A program made the position numbers and the translations under genes. A DNA stretch of 64,000 nucleotides from NCBI RefSeq assembly GCF_025947305.1, contig NZ_CP110009.1, forward strand, positions 310,001 to 374,000, given 5' to 3'. The notes under the pieces were generated by a model that had not been told where the DNA came from, did no database searches, and saw only the letters and a program-made list of their open reading frames with translations. Below are positions 31,619-41,434 of this stretch, piece after piece. The DNA comes from Flavobacterium sp. N3904 (lineage in GTDB: Bacteria > Bacteroidota > Bacteroidia > Flavobacteriales > Flavobacteriaceae). How positions within the stretch are numbered: the first letter of the stretch is position 1; every line of letters starts with the position of its first letter.

Positions 31619-34534
31619 TTGCTTTTGGAAACTAAAAATTCCTTTCAGTTCTGCTTTGATATCAGTTTTGAAAAAAGACTAAATACCTATATTCCGACTG
31701 CTTATATTGTAGGCCATTCTGAAGCTATTACGTATTTAGACAAGAAAGCGAGTCCACAAGTTCTTGAAGGTTTTGATGTGAATGTTGAAAATTTAGATGC
31801 AAATACCAAAAAAGTTTTATCGCTTTGTGAATCACTCAAGCCCGAAGTCATTTTAAAAAAATTCGGCAAAAACCGTAAATCTGCCAAAACGATTGATGAT
31901 TTACTCAAAGACTCTAAACTAGAATTTGGAATTCGGCAATTCATAAAAACGAATTTAGACCAATTTTACAATTTAGTTTGCCAAAATAATTTTCCGCTCT
32001 CGCTGAATCTGGGAAAAGAAAAAGATTTTCGCATTAGCCGAATTGACACTACTAATCCAAAATTGGAAACCAGTCTTCAATTTGACAAACACGAAAACGG
32101 AATTTCTTATACATTACTTTTAAAAGACGAAACAACAGCATTCTATCCTTCAAACACCGACATCACAATACTTTTGGACGAACCGGGTTGGCTGGTTGCT
32201 TACCATAAATTGCACCTTCTAAAAGACATCAACACCAAAAAAATCATTCCTTTTTTGAAAAAGAAGACCATCGAAATTCCTTCGAAAATGGTTTCTGAAT
32301 ACTTTGAAAAATTCATCAAGGATGTGGCAAAAAAAGCAGACATAAAAGCCACCGGATTTGCAGTCGAGCTAAAAGACAAAATCAAATCCTGTTCGCTTCA
32401 GTTGGCGCATGATTTTTTTAAAAACACCTATTATCTGAATCTTTTATTCGACTATGACGGCTTTAGTTTTGATAATAGCAAAACCAAGAAAATCCATTCC
32501 GAAATTGACACCCGCAATTTGGATGAAATCAAAGTGATTCAATATAAAAGAACAGCAGCCGAAGAAGCATCATTTGAAAACAAATTGCATGAAATCGGCT
32601 TTATAAAAACGGAAACTGGGCTTTTCGAGCTTTCTCCAAAAACAGGAAAACAAGACACTTACGCAACTATTCAATGGGTTATAGAAAACCAAGAAGTTCT
32701 TGAATCTTTAGGTTTTTCTACAGAAAATCTGAAAATCGACAGTAAGAAAATCGACACTCATAAAGTGGCAATTCAATTTTCGAATGAAGTCAAAAGCGAT
32801 TGGTTTGACATCAAAATGGCAGTCGTTTGTGAAGCATTTCAATTTAATTTTAACGAAATTGTTCCAAATATAAAAAATCGAAACCGACTCTTTCTTTTGC
32901 CAAACGGCAACTATTTTTTGATTCCGATTGAATGGATGACACTTTACGGACCAATGTCAAAATTGGCGAAAGTACAAAACGGAAATCTTACGTTTCCTAA
33001 AAGTAATTTTGCTGTTTTAGAAGGAATTCCAGAACTTAAAGATTCAATAAATTTAAAAGGAGACATCGAATATCAACCTTCCTCATTGGTAAAAGCCACT
33101 TTAAGACCTTACCAAATTGAAGGAGTCAAATGGCTTTTGGAACATTACAACAATGGTTTAGGCGCTTGTTTGGCGGATGATATGGGATTGGGAAAAACAT
33201 TGCAAACCTTGACTACATTGGTTGCCGTTCAGGAGCAATTGGATTTTGAAAAAGCCGAAGATATTCAACTCGATTTGTTTGGCAACGAAATACCTGTACC
33301 AAAAGAGTACCTGAAAGCATTGATAGTTCTACCTTCGCCATTGGTTTTTAATTGGTACAACGAAGCCCGGAAATTCACACCGCATTTCCGCAGAGTGCAA
33401 TACATTGGCAGCGACCGTAAACTGCTCTCGAAAAAATTAGAAAAATACGATGTGATTTTTACCAGTTATGCGGTCGTTTCCAGAGACATTTCGATTTTGG
33501 AAAAATACAATTTCAGGTATTTGATTTTGGACGAAAGTCAATACATCAAAAACAAGAATTCTAAAATTTTCAAGGCTATCAATCAAGTAAAAGCCAGTCA
33601 TAAAATATCATTGAGTGGAACTCCCATAGAAAACTCACTCGATGATTTATGGTCACAAATGCAATTTATCAATCCGAATATATTGGGAAGTTATGCGTTT
33701 TTTGCAGAAAATTATAAATTCCCAATAGAGAAAAAGCAAGACGAAAACAGTTTATTGGAACTGAAAAATCTTATCAGCCCATTTATTTTACGACGCACCA
33801 AAGAACAGGTTTTAAAAGACTTGCCGGAACTCTCTGAACAGATTTTCTATTGTGAAATGGAACCCGAACAAGAGAAATTGTACGAAGAAGAAAAATCAAA
33901 AGCCCGAAACTCGTTATTAAAAACAGATGGTTCTGGATTAGATAAAATCAACATCATTAATACATTGATGCGTTTGAGACAATTGAGCAATCACCCGAAA
34001 ATGATTGATTCCAAATCGGAAATGGATTCGGGAAAATACATTGCTGCGACTCGCTATTTGGAGACTTTGGTGCAATCCAACCAAAAAACGATTGTTTTCA
34101 GTTCGTTTGTGTCCAATTTGAATTTTTACAAAACCTGGTGCCACGAAAACATAATCGATTTTTGCGAACTAACTGGAGAAACTCCTTTAAAAGAAAGAGA
34201 ATACCAAGTCAGTCGTTTCCAAGAACAGGAAAAACCATTGTTGTTTTTTATTTCTTTGAAAGCGGGTGGCGTTGGTCTCAACATTACTAAAGCATCTTAT
34301 GTTTTGTTTCTGGATCCTTGGTGGAATCCCTTTTCGGAAAAACAGGGAATTGGCCGTGCGCATCGCATTGGACAACTAAATAAAGTAAATGTGATTCGGT
34401 TTATCACCAAAAATACCGTTGAAGAAAAAATCATTCGGTTACAGGAAAGCAAAAAATTATTGGCTGATTCGCTTTTGGATGAAAATTATATGAGTGCAGA
34501 AATTGAGGAGAATTTAGATTTTATATTGGAATAA
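31619..34534 (+). CDS. SNF2-family DEAD/DEAH helicase-like ATPase
   Basis: About 971 residues. An in-frame TAA at 31598-31600 sits upstream and no ATG occurs in the first 200 codons, so the start is a TTG, at 31619 or 31625. The N-terminal half is family-specific. The SNF2 motor fills about 490-970: motif I DDMGLGKTLQTL, motif II ILDESQYIKN (DESQ rather than DEAH), motif III SGTPIENSLDDLW, and in the second lobe GGVGLNITKASYV, DPWWNP and GRAHRIGQ. It would move along DNA or displace proteins in the cytoplasm using ATP. Its specific task is not clear from context. Confidence 0.88.
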   Translation: MLLETKNSFQFCFDISFEKRLNTYIPTAYIVGHSEAITYLDKKASPQVLEGFDVNVENLDANTKKVLSLCESLKPEVILKKFGKNRKSAKTIDDLLKDSKLEFGIRQFIKTNLDQFYNLVCQNNFPLSLNLGKEKDFRISRIDTTNPKLETSLQFDKHENGISYTLLLKDETTAFYPSNTDITILLDEPGWLVAYHKLHLLKDINTKKIIPFLKKKTIEIPSKMVSEYFEKFIKDVAKKADIKATGFAVELKDKIKSCSLQLAHDFFKNTYYLNLLFDYDGFSFDNSKTKKIHSEIDTRNLDEIKVIQYKRTAAEEASFENKLHEIGFIKTETGLFELSPKTGKQDTYATIQWVIENQEVLESLGFSTENLKIDSKKIDTHKVAIQFSNEVKSDWFDIKMAVVCEAFQFNFNEIVPNIKNRNRLFLLPNGNYFLIPIEWMTLYGPMSKLAKVQNGNLTFPKSNFAVLEGIPELKDSINLKGDIEYQPSSLVKATLRPYQIEGVKWLLEHYNNGLGACLADDMGLGKTLQTLTTLVAVQEQLDFEKAEDIQLDLFGNEIPVPKEYLKALIVLPSPLVFNWYNEARKFTPHFRRVQYIGSDRKLLSKKLEKYDVIFTSYAVVSRDISILEKYNFRYLILDESQYIKNKNSKIFKAINQVKASHKISLSGTPIENSLDDLWSQMQFINPNILGSYAFFAENYKFPIEKKQDENSLLELKNLISPFILRRTKEQVLKDLPELSEQIFYCEMEPEQEKLYEEEKSKARNSLLKTDGSGLDKINIINTLMRLRQLSNHPKMIDSKSEMDSGKYIAATRYLETLVQSNQKTIVFSSFVSNLNFYKTWCHENIIDFCELTGETPLKEREYQVSRFQEQEKPLLFFISLKAGGVGLNITKASYVLFLDPWWNPFSEKQGIGRAHRIGQLNKVNVIRFITKNTVEEKIIRLQESKKLLADSLLDENYMSAEIEENLDFILE

Positions 34535-34613
34535 CCAAATCCTCATCCATCAAATATATCCTTATAATTTCCGTTTATTTGTATATTTACAATTCATGAA
34601 CGATAACTCCATA

Positions 34614-35861
34614 ATGAAATCAATAGCTGTTTTACTTTTTTCTTTCTTTTGTCTAACTGCTACCGCACAAGTAGAAACTGAAATTGCACCTCCGTTTAAC
34701 ATTAAAACCGTTTCTTTTGTTCAGAACAGCAATAATGTAGTACCTATATTTAAACTTGGTGACGCGTTTCAATTTCAATTTGATGACTTATTTGGTACCG
34801 AGACCGATTATTATTACGAAATCACCCATTGTGACTATAATTGGATTCCTTCCGATATTCCAAAAAGTGATTATTTACAAGGGTTTGATAGTCAAAAAAT
34901 TCAAGATTACAGTAATTCCTTTAATACTTTACAGATATATTCCCATTATAGTTTAACACTCCCGAATCAATTTTCCCGATTATTATTAAGCGGAAATTAT
35001 ATTCTTAAAATTTTAAATTCTGATAAAGAAGTTGTCCTGACAAGAAAATTTGTTCTCTATGAAGATCTTGTTTCAATTTCTTTAAAAACAAAAAAGCCCC
35101 GTACCGTTAACTTTTTAGATACCAAACACAACTTAGAATTTGAAATCAAATCCGATCAGATTGTATTTCAAAACCCCATGCAAAATCTAAAAATTGTATT
35201 ACTCCAAAACGGCAAATTAAATACTGCCTTAAAAAACATTGCTCCACAGTATGTAATAGGAAATACTTTTGTCTATAAATATGATAAAGAAACCCAGTTT
35301 TGGGCGGGAAACGAATTTTTGTATTTTGAAACCAAAGACATTAAAAATGCCAACAATTATGTGAGTTACGTTAACTCTGACAATGAAATTTACAACACTC
35401 ATTTGTATACCAATAATGATCGGGCGAATTTACCCTACTCCAATTTTACAGATATCAATGGAAATTTCAAAGAACTCAATATAAATGGAACCAATTACAA
35501 GATTGAAGCCGATTACTCTTGGGTTTATTTTAGTCTGTCTGCTCCTATTGCAGCATCAAGTTCTTCTATTTACGTTGTCGGAATGTTTAATAATTACAGC
35601 ACTTCGCCTGAATACAAAATGGATTACAATTCAAAAAACGGACTATACGAAAAAGCGCTTCTAATCAAACAAGGATTTGTAAATTATCAATATCTTATGG
35701 TCAATAACAAAGGAGTGATTGACCAAGAAAACGCAATTGATGGTAACTTTTACCAAACCGAAAATGAATATACTGTTTTGGTTTATTATAAAGGAAATGC
35801 CGATCGCTATGAAAAAGTAATCGGTTATGAGGTTGCAAATTCAATAAACATAACAAATTAG
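34614..35861 (+). CDS. Type IX secretion plug-domain protein (DUF5103)
   Basis: 415 residues from the ATG at 34614, which gives the signal peptide MKSIAVLLFSFFCLTATAQ. A start six codons upstream at 34596 is also possible. The beginning of the mature protein (PPFNIKTVSFVQ, VPIFKLGDAFQFQFDDLFG, YYYEITHCDYNWIPSDIPKS) is the signature of the T9SS plug/DUF5103 family. Plug proteins close the SprA translocon's periplasmic or lateral opening; the placement here is by family. No other T9SS machinery gene is nearby, so it is an isolated locus. Confidence 0.85.
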   Translation: MKSIAVLLFSFFCLTATAQVETEIAPPFNIKTVSFVQNSNNVVPIFKLGDAFQFQFDDLFGTETDYYYEITHCDYNWIPSDIPKSDYLQGFDSQKIQDYSNSFNTLQIYSHYSLTLPNQFSRLLLSGNYILKILNSDKEVVLTRKFVLYEDLVSISLKTKKPRTVNFLDTKHNLEFEIKSDQIVFQNPMQNLKIVLLQNGKLNTALKNIAPQYVIGNTFVYKYDKETQFWAGNEFLYFETKDIKNANNYVSYVNSDNEIYNTHLYTNNDRANLPYSNFTDINGNFKELNINGTNYKIEADYSWVYFSLSAPIAASSSSIYVVGMFNNYSTSPEYKMDYNSKNGLYEKALLIKQGFVNYQYLMVNNKGVIDQENAIDGNFYQTENEYTVLVYYKGNADRYEKVIGYEVANSINITN

Positions 35862-35907
35862 CAAAAGATTGGGAATAAAAATTTAGAGACACTACTATTT
35901 TTTTTTG

Positions 35908-35915
35908 TAAATTTG
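35908..35915 (+). promoter_or_regulatory. -7 promoter box of apaG
   Basis: TAAATTTG matches TAnnTTTG, 31 nt before the ATG. Confidence 0.55.
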
Positions 35916-35946
35916 GCGACATATAGTACTTAATTAGCTATTAATC

Positions 35947-36333
35947 ATGGTTTCACAAATAACAAGAGGCATAAAAATTTCCGTTTTGACTAGTTTTGAA
36001 GGTACGTACTTCAAAAACTACAAGATTCATTTTGCCTTTAGTTATGAGATTACCATAGAAAACCATAGCAAAGATTCGGTGCAATTAACTTCTCGCCATT
36101 GGGAAATTTATGATTCTTTGAATGATTTAGAATTTGTGGATGGTGAAGGCGTAATTGGCAAAAAACCAGTTCTAAAACCTGGCGAACAACACACCTATAG
36201 TTCAGGTTGTTTGTTATCCTCTCCTTACGGAGCGATGAAAGGATATTTCAACATGATTAATTTTACTTCTACCAAATCTTTCAAAGTTATTGTGCCTACT
36301 TTCAGAATGTGTGCGCCCTTTGCATTGAATTAA
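35947..36333 (+). CDS. apaG: ApaG-domain protein
   Basis: 128 residues, the full length of the single-domain ApaG/DUF525 family (a fibronectin-III-like beta sandwich). The signature block is present: HFAFSYEITIENHSKDSVQL, SRHWEIYDS, VDGEGVIGKKPVLKPGEQHTYSSGC and YGAMKGYFNM. Its link to Co/Mg efflux comes from enterobacterial genetics and is not proven here. It is upstream of pruA, which has its own promoter, so it is probably monocistronic. Confidence 0.93.
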   Translation: MVSQITRGIKISVLTSFEGTYFKNYKIHFAFSYEITIENHSKDSVQLTSRHWEIYDSLNDLEFVDGEGVIGKKPVLKPGEQHTYSSGCLLSSPYGAMKGYFNMINFTSTKSFKVIVPTFRMCAPFALN

Positions 36334-36381
36334 TTTGACTTTAATTATGACATTTTTATCATAATTTAAAACTTTCCTTTG

Positions 36382-36389
36382 TACTTTTG
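36382..36389 (+). promoter_or_regulatory. -7 promoter box of pruA
   Basis: TACTTTTG matches TAnnTTTG, 38 nt upstream of the ATG at 36428, and it supports that start over 36404. Confidence 0.55.
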
Positions 36390-36427
36390 CATCAAATTTC
36401 TAATTGTTTACATTTAATTATAAAGAT

Positions 36428-38056
36428 ATGCTAAAAGGATTTTTCAATGTACCCAAAGCGGTAAATGAGCCTGTAAAAAGTTACGCTCCCAATTCACCAG
36501 AAAAAGCAGCAGTTCTGGCGGCTTACAAAACCATGTGGAATTCTAAAATTGACGTGCCATTGTATATTGGCAGCGAAGAAATTAGAACTGGCAATACCAA
36601 AAACATGACAGCTCCTCATGATCACCAACATATTGTAGGAACTTATCATCAGGCTGAAAAATCACATGTTGAAAAAGCGATTGCTAATGCTCTTGAATCA
36701 AGAACAGCATGGGCAAATATGGCTTGGGAACAGCGCGCTGCTATTTTCTTGAAAGCAGCCGAATTGATTGCAGGTCCTTACAGAGCAAGAATAAATGCCG
36801 CAACAATGATTGCGCAATCCAAAAATATATTTCAGGCAGAAATTGATGCTTCTTGCGAATTGATTGACTTCTTGCGTTTCAACGTTGAATTCATGTCGCA
36901 AATTTATGCAGATCAACCAAAATCTACTTCAGATATGTGGAATCGTTTAGAATATAGACCACTTGAAGGTTTTGTCTATGCAATCACACCTTTCAACTTT
37001 ACAGCTATTGCTGCCAATCTTCCAGCCAGTGCTGCCATGATGGGAAATGTAGTAATCTGGAAACCAAGTGACAGCCAAGTATTCTCTGCAAAAATCATAA
37101 TCGATGTATTCAAAGAAGCAGGAGTTCCTGATGGCGTTATTAATGTCGTTTTTGGAGATGCTTTGATGATTACCGATACCGTTTTGGCCAGTCGTGATTT
37201 TGCCGGAATTCATTTTACAGGATCAACACATGTTTTTAAAGACATTTGGTCAAAAATTGGAACCAACATACACCACTACAAAACGTATCCAAGAATTGTT
37301 GGAGAAACTGGTGGTAAAGATTTCATCATTGCCCATCCAAGTGCCAATGTAAAACAAGTAGCTACTGGAATTGTACGTGGTGCCTTTGAATATCAAGGAC
37401 AAAAATGTTCTGCAGCTTCAAGAGCTTATGTACCGCAAAGCTTATGGCCAGCATTAAAAGAGCAATTAATTACGGATACAAAATCAATGAAAATCGGTTC
37501 TCCGGAAGATTTTGGAAACTTCATTACTGCTGTGATTCATGAAGGATCTTTTGATAAATTGGCTGGTTTTATTGACCAAGCCAAAAAAGATGCTGATGCA
37601 GAAATCATCGTTGGTGGTAATTACGATAAATCTGTTGGTTATTTTATTGAACCAACTATTATAGTAACTACAGATCCTCAATACACAACTATGTCAACCG
37701 AATTATTCGGACCCGTTATGACGATTTTTGTTTATGAAGATGCAAAATGGTCTGAGACATTAAAACTAGTTGATACTACATCCGAGTATGCACTAACTGG
37801 AGCAGTTTTCAGTCAAGATCGTTATGCGATTGAAGAAGCTACAACCGCTTTACAAAATGCTGCTGGGAACTTCTACATCAATGATAAACCAACAGGTGCT
37901 ATTGTAGGAATGCAACCATTTGGCGGTGCAAGAGCTTCTGGTACCAATGACAAAGCAGGTTCTGCATTGAACTTATTGCGTTGGGCCTCTCCAAGAACAA
38001 TCAAAGAAACATTTGTAACTCCAACCGATTACAGATATCCATTTTTGGGAGAATAA
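36428..38056 (+). CDS. pruA: L-glutamate gamma-semialdehyde dehydrogenase
   Basis: 542 residues from the ATG at 36428, matching the stand-alone enzyme. A start at 36404 adds eight residues not usually seen. It oxidises glutamate semialdehyde (from proline) to glutamate with NAD. Visible motifs: FNFTAIAANLPASAAMMGNV for cofactor binding, the general-base Glu in VGETGGKDFI, and the catalytic Cys in YQGQKCSAASRAY. The C-terminal PFGGARASGTNDKAGS segment is intact. No proline dehydrogenase domain is fused and no putA/prodh gene is adjacent. Confidence 0.95.
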   Translation: MLKGFFNVPKAVNEPVKSYAPNSPEKAAVLAAYKTMWNSKIDVPLYIGSEEIRTGNTKNMTAPHDHQHIVGTYHQAEKSHVEKAIANALESRTAWANMAWEQRAAIFLKAAELIAGPYRARINAATMIAQSKNIFQAEIDASCELIDFLRFNVEFMSQIYADQPKSTSDMWNRLEYRPLEGFVYAITPFNFTAIAANLPASAAMMGNVVIWKPSDSQVFSAKIIIDVFKEAGVPDGVINVVFGDALMITDTVLASRDFAGIHFTGSTHVFKDIWSKIGTNIHHYKTYPRIVGETGGKDFIIAHPSANVKQVATGIVRGAFEYQGQKCSAASRAYVPQSLWPALKEQLITDTKSMKIGSPEDFGNFITAVIHEGSFDKLAGFIDQAKKDADAEIIVGGNYDKSVGYFIEPTIIVTTDPQYTTMSTELFGPVMTIFVYEDAKWSETLKLVDTTSEYALTGAVFSQDRYAIEEATTALQNAAGNFYINDKPTGAIVGMQPFGGARASGTNDKAGSALNLLRWASPRTIKETFVTPTDYRYPFLGE

Positions 38057-38107
38057 CTTTTAGTCATAAAATCGAAAGTTCGAAAGTCTCATAGACTTTA
38101 TAAATAT

Positions 38108-38143
38108 AAAAGCCGAATCTTAAATTTAAGATTCGGCTTTTTT
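38108..38143. terminator. Bidirectional terminator between pruA and rsmG
   Basis: AAAAGCCGAATCTTAAA pairs perfectly with TTTAAGATTCGGCTTTT, with T-runs on both strands. It serves two converging genes. Confidence 0.9.
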
Positions 38144-38168
38144 AATTTATACCTTTTCACTTTCAGAC

Positions 38169-38798
38169 TTACACCACAAACTTCAAAGGCAAATGCACAA
38201 CTTTCTTAGTTTCAAAAAATTCATCCTCAAAGAAATCGGAAATGTTATATTCGGTGGCTTTCGGAAAATCTTTTAGTTCTTCGGTTAAGTCACCGCCTTT
38301 TAGATAGAGAATTCCGTTTTTCAATTCGTGCTTATTTTGCTTCTTTATTTTGGTTTTTACCCAAGAAACAAAATCAGGCATATTGGTCACGGCGCGACTT
38401 ACAATGAAATCAAAATCACCTTTCACATTTTCGGCACGAAGCTGTTCGGCTTTTACATTTTTCAATTCTAAAGCTTCGGCGACAGCCTGAACCACTTTTA
38501 TTTTTTTGGCAATAATATCGATCAGAAAAAAACGAGTCTCCGGAAAAAGAATAGCCAAAGGAATTCCTGGAAATCCTCCTCCGGTCCCAACATCAAGCAC
38601 ATAAGTTCCAGGCTCAAACTTATTTACTTTGGCAATAGCCAAAGAATGCAATATATGTTTGGTATACAATGAATCAATATCTTTTCGAGAAATAACGTTG
38701 ATTTTTTCGTTCCAATCGTGGTACAAAAAATCCAATTTTTGAAACTGTTCCTTCTGATTATCAGACAGGTTAGGAAAATACTTTAGAATCTCATCCAT
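38169..38798 (-). CDS. rsmG: 16S rRNA (guanine-527-N7)-methyltransferase
   Basis: 209 residues from the ATG at 38798 (MDEILKYFPNL), the usual start in this group. Six extra residues are possible from 38816, but the -7 box at 38814-38821 excludes them. Class I SAM motif VLDVGTGGGFPGIPLAILFP, preceded by HDWNEKINVISRKD and followed by ERL-like AEQLRAENVKGDFDFIVSRAVTN. These are the GidB/RsmG hallmarks. It methylates G527 of 16S rRNA, and loss gives low-level streptomycin resistance in other bacteria. Confidence 0.95.
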   Translation of the reverse strand: MDEILKYFPNLSDNQKEQFQKLDFLYHDWNEKINVISRKDIDSLYTKHILHSLAIAKVNKFEPGTYVLDVGTGGGFPGIPLAILFPETRFFLIDIIAKKIKVVQAVAEALELKNVKAEQLRAENVKGDFDFIVSRAVTNMPDFVSWVKTKIKKQNKHELKNGILYLKGGDLTEELKDFPKATEYNISDFFEDEFFETKKVVHLPLKFVV

Positions 38799-38813
38799 CT
38801 TAAAAATTTTTAA

Positions 38814-38821
38814 CAAAAGTA
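38814..38821 (-). promoter_or_regulatory. -7 promoter box of rsmG
   Basis: TACTTTTG on the minus strand, 15 nt before the ATG at 38798. Confidence 0.5.
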
Positions 38822-38853
38822 CTGCTTTTAGGTTAGAAATATTTAACTCAATA

Positions 38854-38886
38854 TTGTATGTTCAAGATTTATATTGGTTACCTTTG
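38854..38886 (+). promoter_or_regulatory. Promoter of the fatty acid desaturase gene
   Basis: TTG (38854-38856), a 22-bp spacer, then TACCTTTG (38879-38886), 18 nt before the ATG at 38905. It lies in the short gap shared with the divergent rsmG promoter. Confidence 0.65.
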
Positions 38887-38904
38887 CAAATATTCAAAAA
38901 TATT

Positions 38905-39996
38905 ATGATCAATACCCCACCTACATTTGCAAAACAAGACAATCTAAAATTTTTTAGAACTCTTAACTCACGGGTTAACAGCTATTTCAAAGAAAACAAT
39001 TTAGAGAAAACCGGAAACTGGAAAATACATTTGAAAACTGTAATTCTTTTCACTGTTTTTCTTGTTCCTTACTTTTTGATACTTACTTTAGACATGCCTT
39101 TCTGGACTCACTTGCTACTAACCATTGTTATGGGAATTGGAATGGCAGGCATTGGTATGAACGTAATGCACGATGCCAATCACGGATCTTATTCAACCAA
39201 AAGTTGGGTAAATAAATTTATGGGAGGAACTATTTATGTTTTAGCTGGCAACGTACATAACTGGCAAGTACAACACAACGTTTTACACCATACTTATACG
39301 AACATTATAGGTCATGATGAAGACTTGGAAGCAGGAAGAATTATGCGTTTCTCCAAAGAAGCTGAATGGCACAAATTTCATAAGTTTCAACAATATTATG
39401 CTGTGTTTTTATACGGATTATTGACTTTCAATTGGGCTATTACAACCGATTTTAAGCAAATGAGAAATTATCTCAAGAGAAAACTTTCATACGGAGAACC
39501 AAAAAGCCCAAAAACACTTTGGACAACTTTAATCATTACAAAAGTTATTTATTTATCCATCTGGATAGTGTTGCCTATTGTAATTGGAATCACTTGGTGG
39601 AAAGTGCTGATTGGATTTTTCATAATGCATTACACTGCCGGATTAATATTAAGTATTGTATTTCAATTGGCTCACGTAGTAGATGAAGCTTCCAATCCGC
39701 AACCAAATGAGGCTGGCGAAATGGAAAACACTTGGGCGATTCATCAATTGTTTACCACTGTAAATTTTGCTCCAAAAAACAAAATCGTAAACTGGTACAC
39801 TGGAGGATTGAACCACCAAATCGAGCACCATATTTTTCCTCACATTAGTCATGTACATTATGGCAAAATTGCAAAAATTGTAAAAGAAACGGCAAAAGAA
39901 TGTCAATTGCCTTACTATGAATACAAAACAATGACAGCTGCTGTTATTGCCCATTTCAAACATTTAAGAACATTGGGTCTAGAACCCGCTCTATAA
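38905..39996 (+). CDS. Membrane fatty acid / acyl-CoA desaturase
   Basis: 363 residues from the ATG at 38905, set by the promoter just upstream. A di-iron integral membrane desaturase: the three histidine boxes are HDANHG (89-94), HNVLHH (124-129) and HQIEHH near the C-terminus. Hydrophobic pairs at about 45-85 and 210-260 give the four-helix layout. Family members (delta-9 and front-end types) put double bonds in membrane acyl chains and are often cold-induced. The HQIEHH box resembles front-end desaturases, but regiospecificity cannot be read. No cytochrome b5 domain. Confidence 0.9.
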   Translation: MINTPPTFAKQDNLKFFRTLNSRVNSYFKENNLEKTGNWKIHLKTVILFTVFLVPYFLILTLDMPFWTHLLLTIVMGIGMAGIGMNVMHDANHGSYSTKSWVNKFMGGTIYVLAGNVHNWQVQHNVLHHTYTNIIGHDEDLEAGRIMRFSKEAEWHKFHKFQQYYAVFLYGLLTFNWAITTDFKQMRNYLKRKLSYGEPKSPKTLWTTLIITKVIYLSIWIVLPIVIGITWWKVLIGFFIMHYTAGLILSIVFQLAHVVDEASNPQPNEAGEMENTWAIHQLFTTVNFAPKNKIVNWYTGGLNHQIEHHIFPHISHVHYGKIAKIVKETAKECQLPYYEYKTMTAAVIAHFKHLRTLGLEPAL

Positions 39997-40038
39997 TAAT
40001 TATCTAAAAAAAGAATAAACCAAAAAATTTACATTTTA

Positions 40039-41244
40039 ATGAGCAATCCACTTTCAGACAGAATTAACAATCTAGCTACATCACAAACATTAGCGATGGC
40101 TGCATTGGCAAGAGAATTAAAAGCACAAGGAAAAGACATTATCAGTTTAAGTCTTGGAGAACCTGACTTCAACACACCAGATTTCATCAAGGAGGCCGCA
40201 AAAAAAGCGATTGACGAAAATTACAGCACTTACTCTCCAGTGGAAGGTTATGCAGAGTTGAAAGAAGCTATTTGCAGAAAATTTAAAAGAGACAACGATT
40301 TAGATTACAAGCCATCACAAATTGTGGTTTCAACTGGAGCCAAACAATCTTTATACAACATTGCTCAAGTAATGCTTAATGACGGTGACGAGGTAATTTT
40401 ACCGGCACCTTATTGGGTAAGTTATTTTGAAATTGTAAAATTATCAGGAGGAGTTCCTGTAGAAGTTCCTACTTCTGTAGAAACCGATTTCAAAATTACA
40501 CCAGAACAACTAGAAGCAGCCATCACACCAAAAACAAAAATGATGTGGTTCAGTTCTCCTTGTAATCCGAGTGGATCGGTTTACAACAGAGAAGAGCTAA
40601 CAGCTCTTGCAAAAGTTTTAGAAAAACACCCCCACGTCTATGTAGTTGCCGACGAAATTTATGAACACATCAATTTCTCAGGAACTTTTTGCAGTATTGC
40701 TTCTATTCCAGGAATGTTGGAAAGAACTATTACTGTAAATGGAGTTGCAAAAGCATTTGCGATGACAGGATGGAGAATTGGATACATCGGAGCTCCAGAA
40801 TTTATCGCAAAAGCATGTACTAAAATCCAAGGGCAAGTTACTAGCGGAGCCAACAGCATTGCACAACGTGCTACTATTACCGCTGTAGACGCAGACCCAT
40901 CTGTATTGAAACACATGGTTGACGCTTTCCATAGCCGTAGAGACTTAGTAGTTGGATTATTAAAAGAAATCCCAGGAGTAAAAATAAACGTTCCTGAAGG
41001 AGCATTCTACGTATTTCCAGACGTTTCATCTTTCTTCGGAAAAACATTGAAAGGAACACTTATCAAAGATGCCAATGATTTCTCTATGTATCTTTTGGCA
41101 GAAGCTTGTGTAGCAACTGTTACTGGTGACGCTTTTGGAAATCCAAATTGTATTCGTTTCTCTTATGCAACTAGCGAAGAATTATTAAAAGAAGCTTTAA
41201 AAAGAATTAAAGAAGCCGTTTCGCTTACTGAAGTTCTGGCATAA
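40039..41244 (+). CDS. Class I PLP aminotransferase (aspartate aminotransferase type)
   Basis: 401 residues, fold-type I. The N-terminal block ISLSLGEPDFNTPDFI with YSPVEGYAELKEAI is characteristic of class I-gamma aspartate aminotransferases. The PLP lysine is in VNGVAKAFAMTGWRIGYIG, and SSPCNPSGSVY and ADEIYEHINF are the other cofactor contacts. It probably makes aspartate/glutamate from oxaloacetate/2-oxoglutarate; prephenate activity is also known in this clade. It follows the desaturase by 42 nt and has a strong hairpin after the stop. Confidence 0.92.
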   Translation: MSNPLSDRINNLATSQTLAMAALARELKAQGKDIISLSLGEPDFNTPDFIKEAAKKAIDENYSTYSPVEGYAELKEAICRKFKRDNDLDYKPSQIVVSTGAKQSLYNIAQVMLNDGDEVILPAPYWVSYFEIVKLSGGVPVEVPTSVETDFKITPEQLEAAITPKTKMMWFSSPCNPSGSVYNREELTALAKVLEKHPHVYVVADEIYEHINFSGTFCSIASIPGMLERTITVNGVAKAFAMTGWRIGYIGAPEFIAKACTKIQGQVTSGANSIAQRATITAVDADPSVLKHMVDAFHSRRDLVVGLLKEIPGVKINVPEGAFYVFPDVSSFFGKTLKGTLIKDANDFSMYLLAEACVATVTGDAFGNPNCIRFSYATSEELLKEALKRIKEAVSLTEVLA

Positions 41245-41264
41245 ATAGAATTTATTTCAATTTC

Positions 41265-41318
41265 AAAACAGTTTAAGGTTTAAAGTTTAATCACTTTATA
41301 CTTTAAACTGTTTTTTTT
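41265..41318 (+). terminator. Terminator of the aminotransferase gene
   Basis: AAAACAGTTTAA pairs with TTAAACTGTTTT, with an inner AGTTTAA/TTTATACT extension and a T-run at 41310-41318. Confidence 0.8.
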
Positions 41319-41373
41319 ACCCAAACCTGAATTCAATATTTTTTTTGGCTAGTCAATCCCTCCTAATTAGATT

Positions 41374-41412
41374 CAAAAAAAATCCCAACTCATTTTTAAA
41401 CAAGTTGGGAAT
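41374..41412 (-). terminator. Terminator of the AsmA-family gene
   Basis: On the minus strand ATTCCCAACT pairs with AGTTGGGAT around a 12-base loop, followed by a run of eight T. Confidence 0.8.
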
Positions 41413-41434
41413 ATTGCAATGCTGAACGTTTTCT

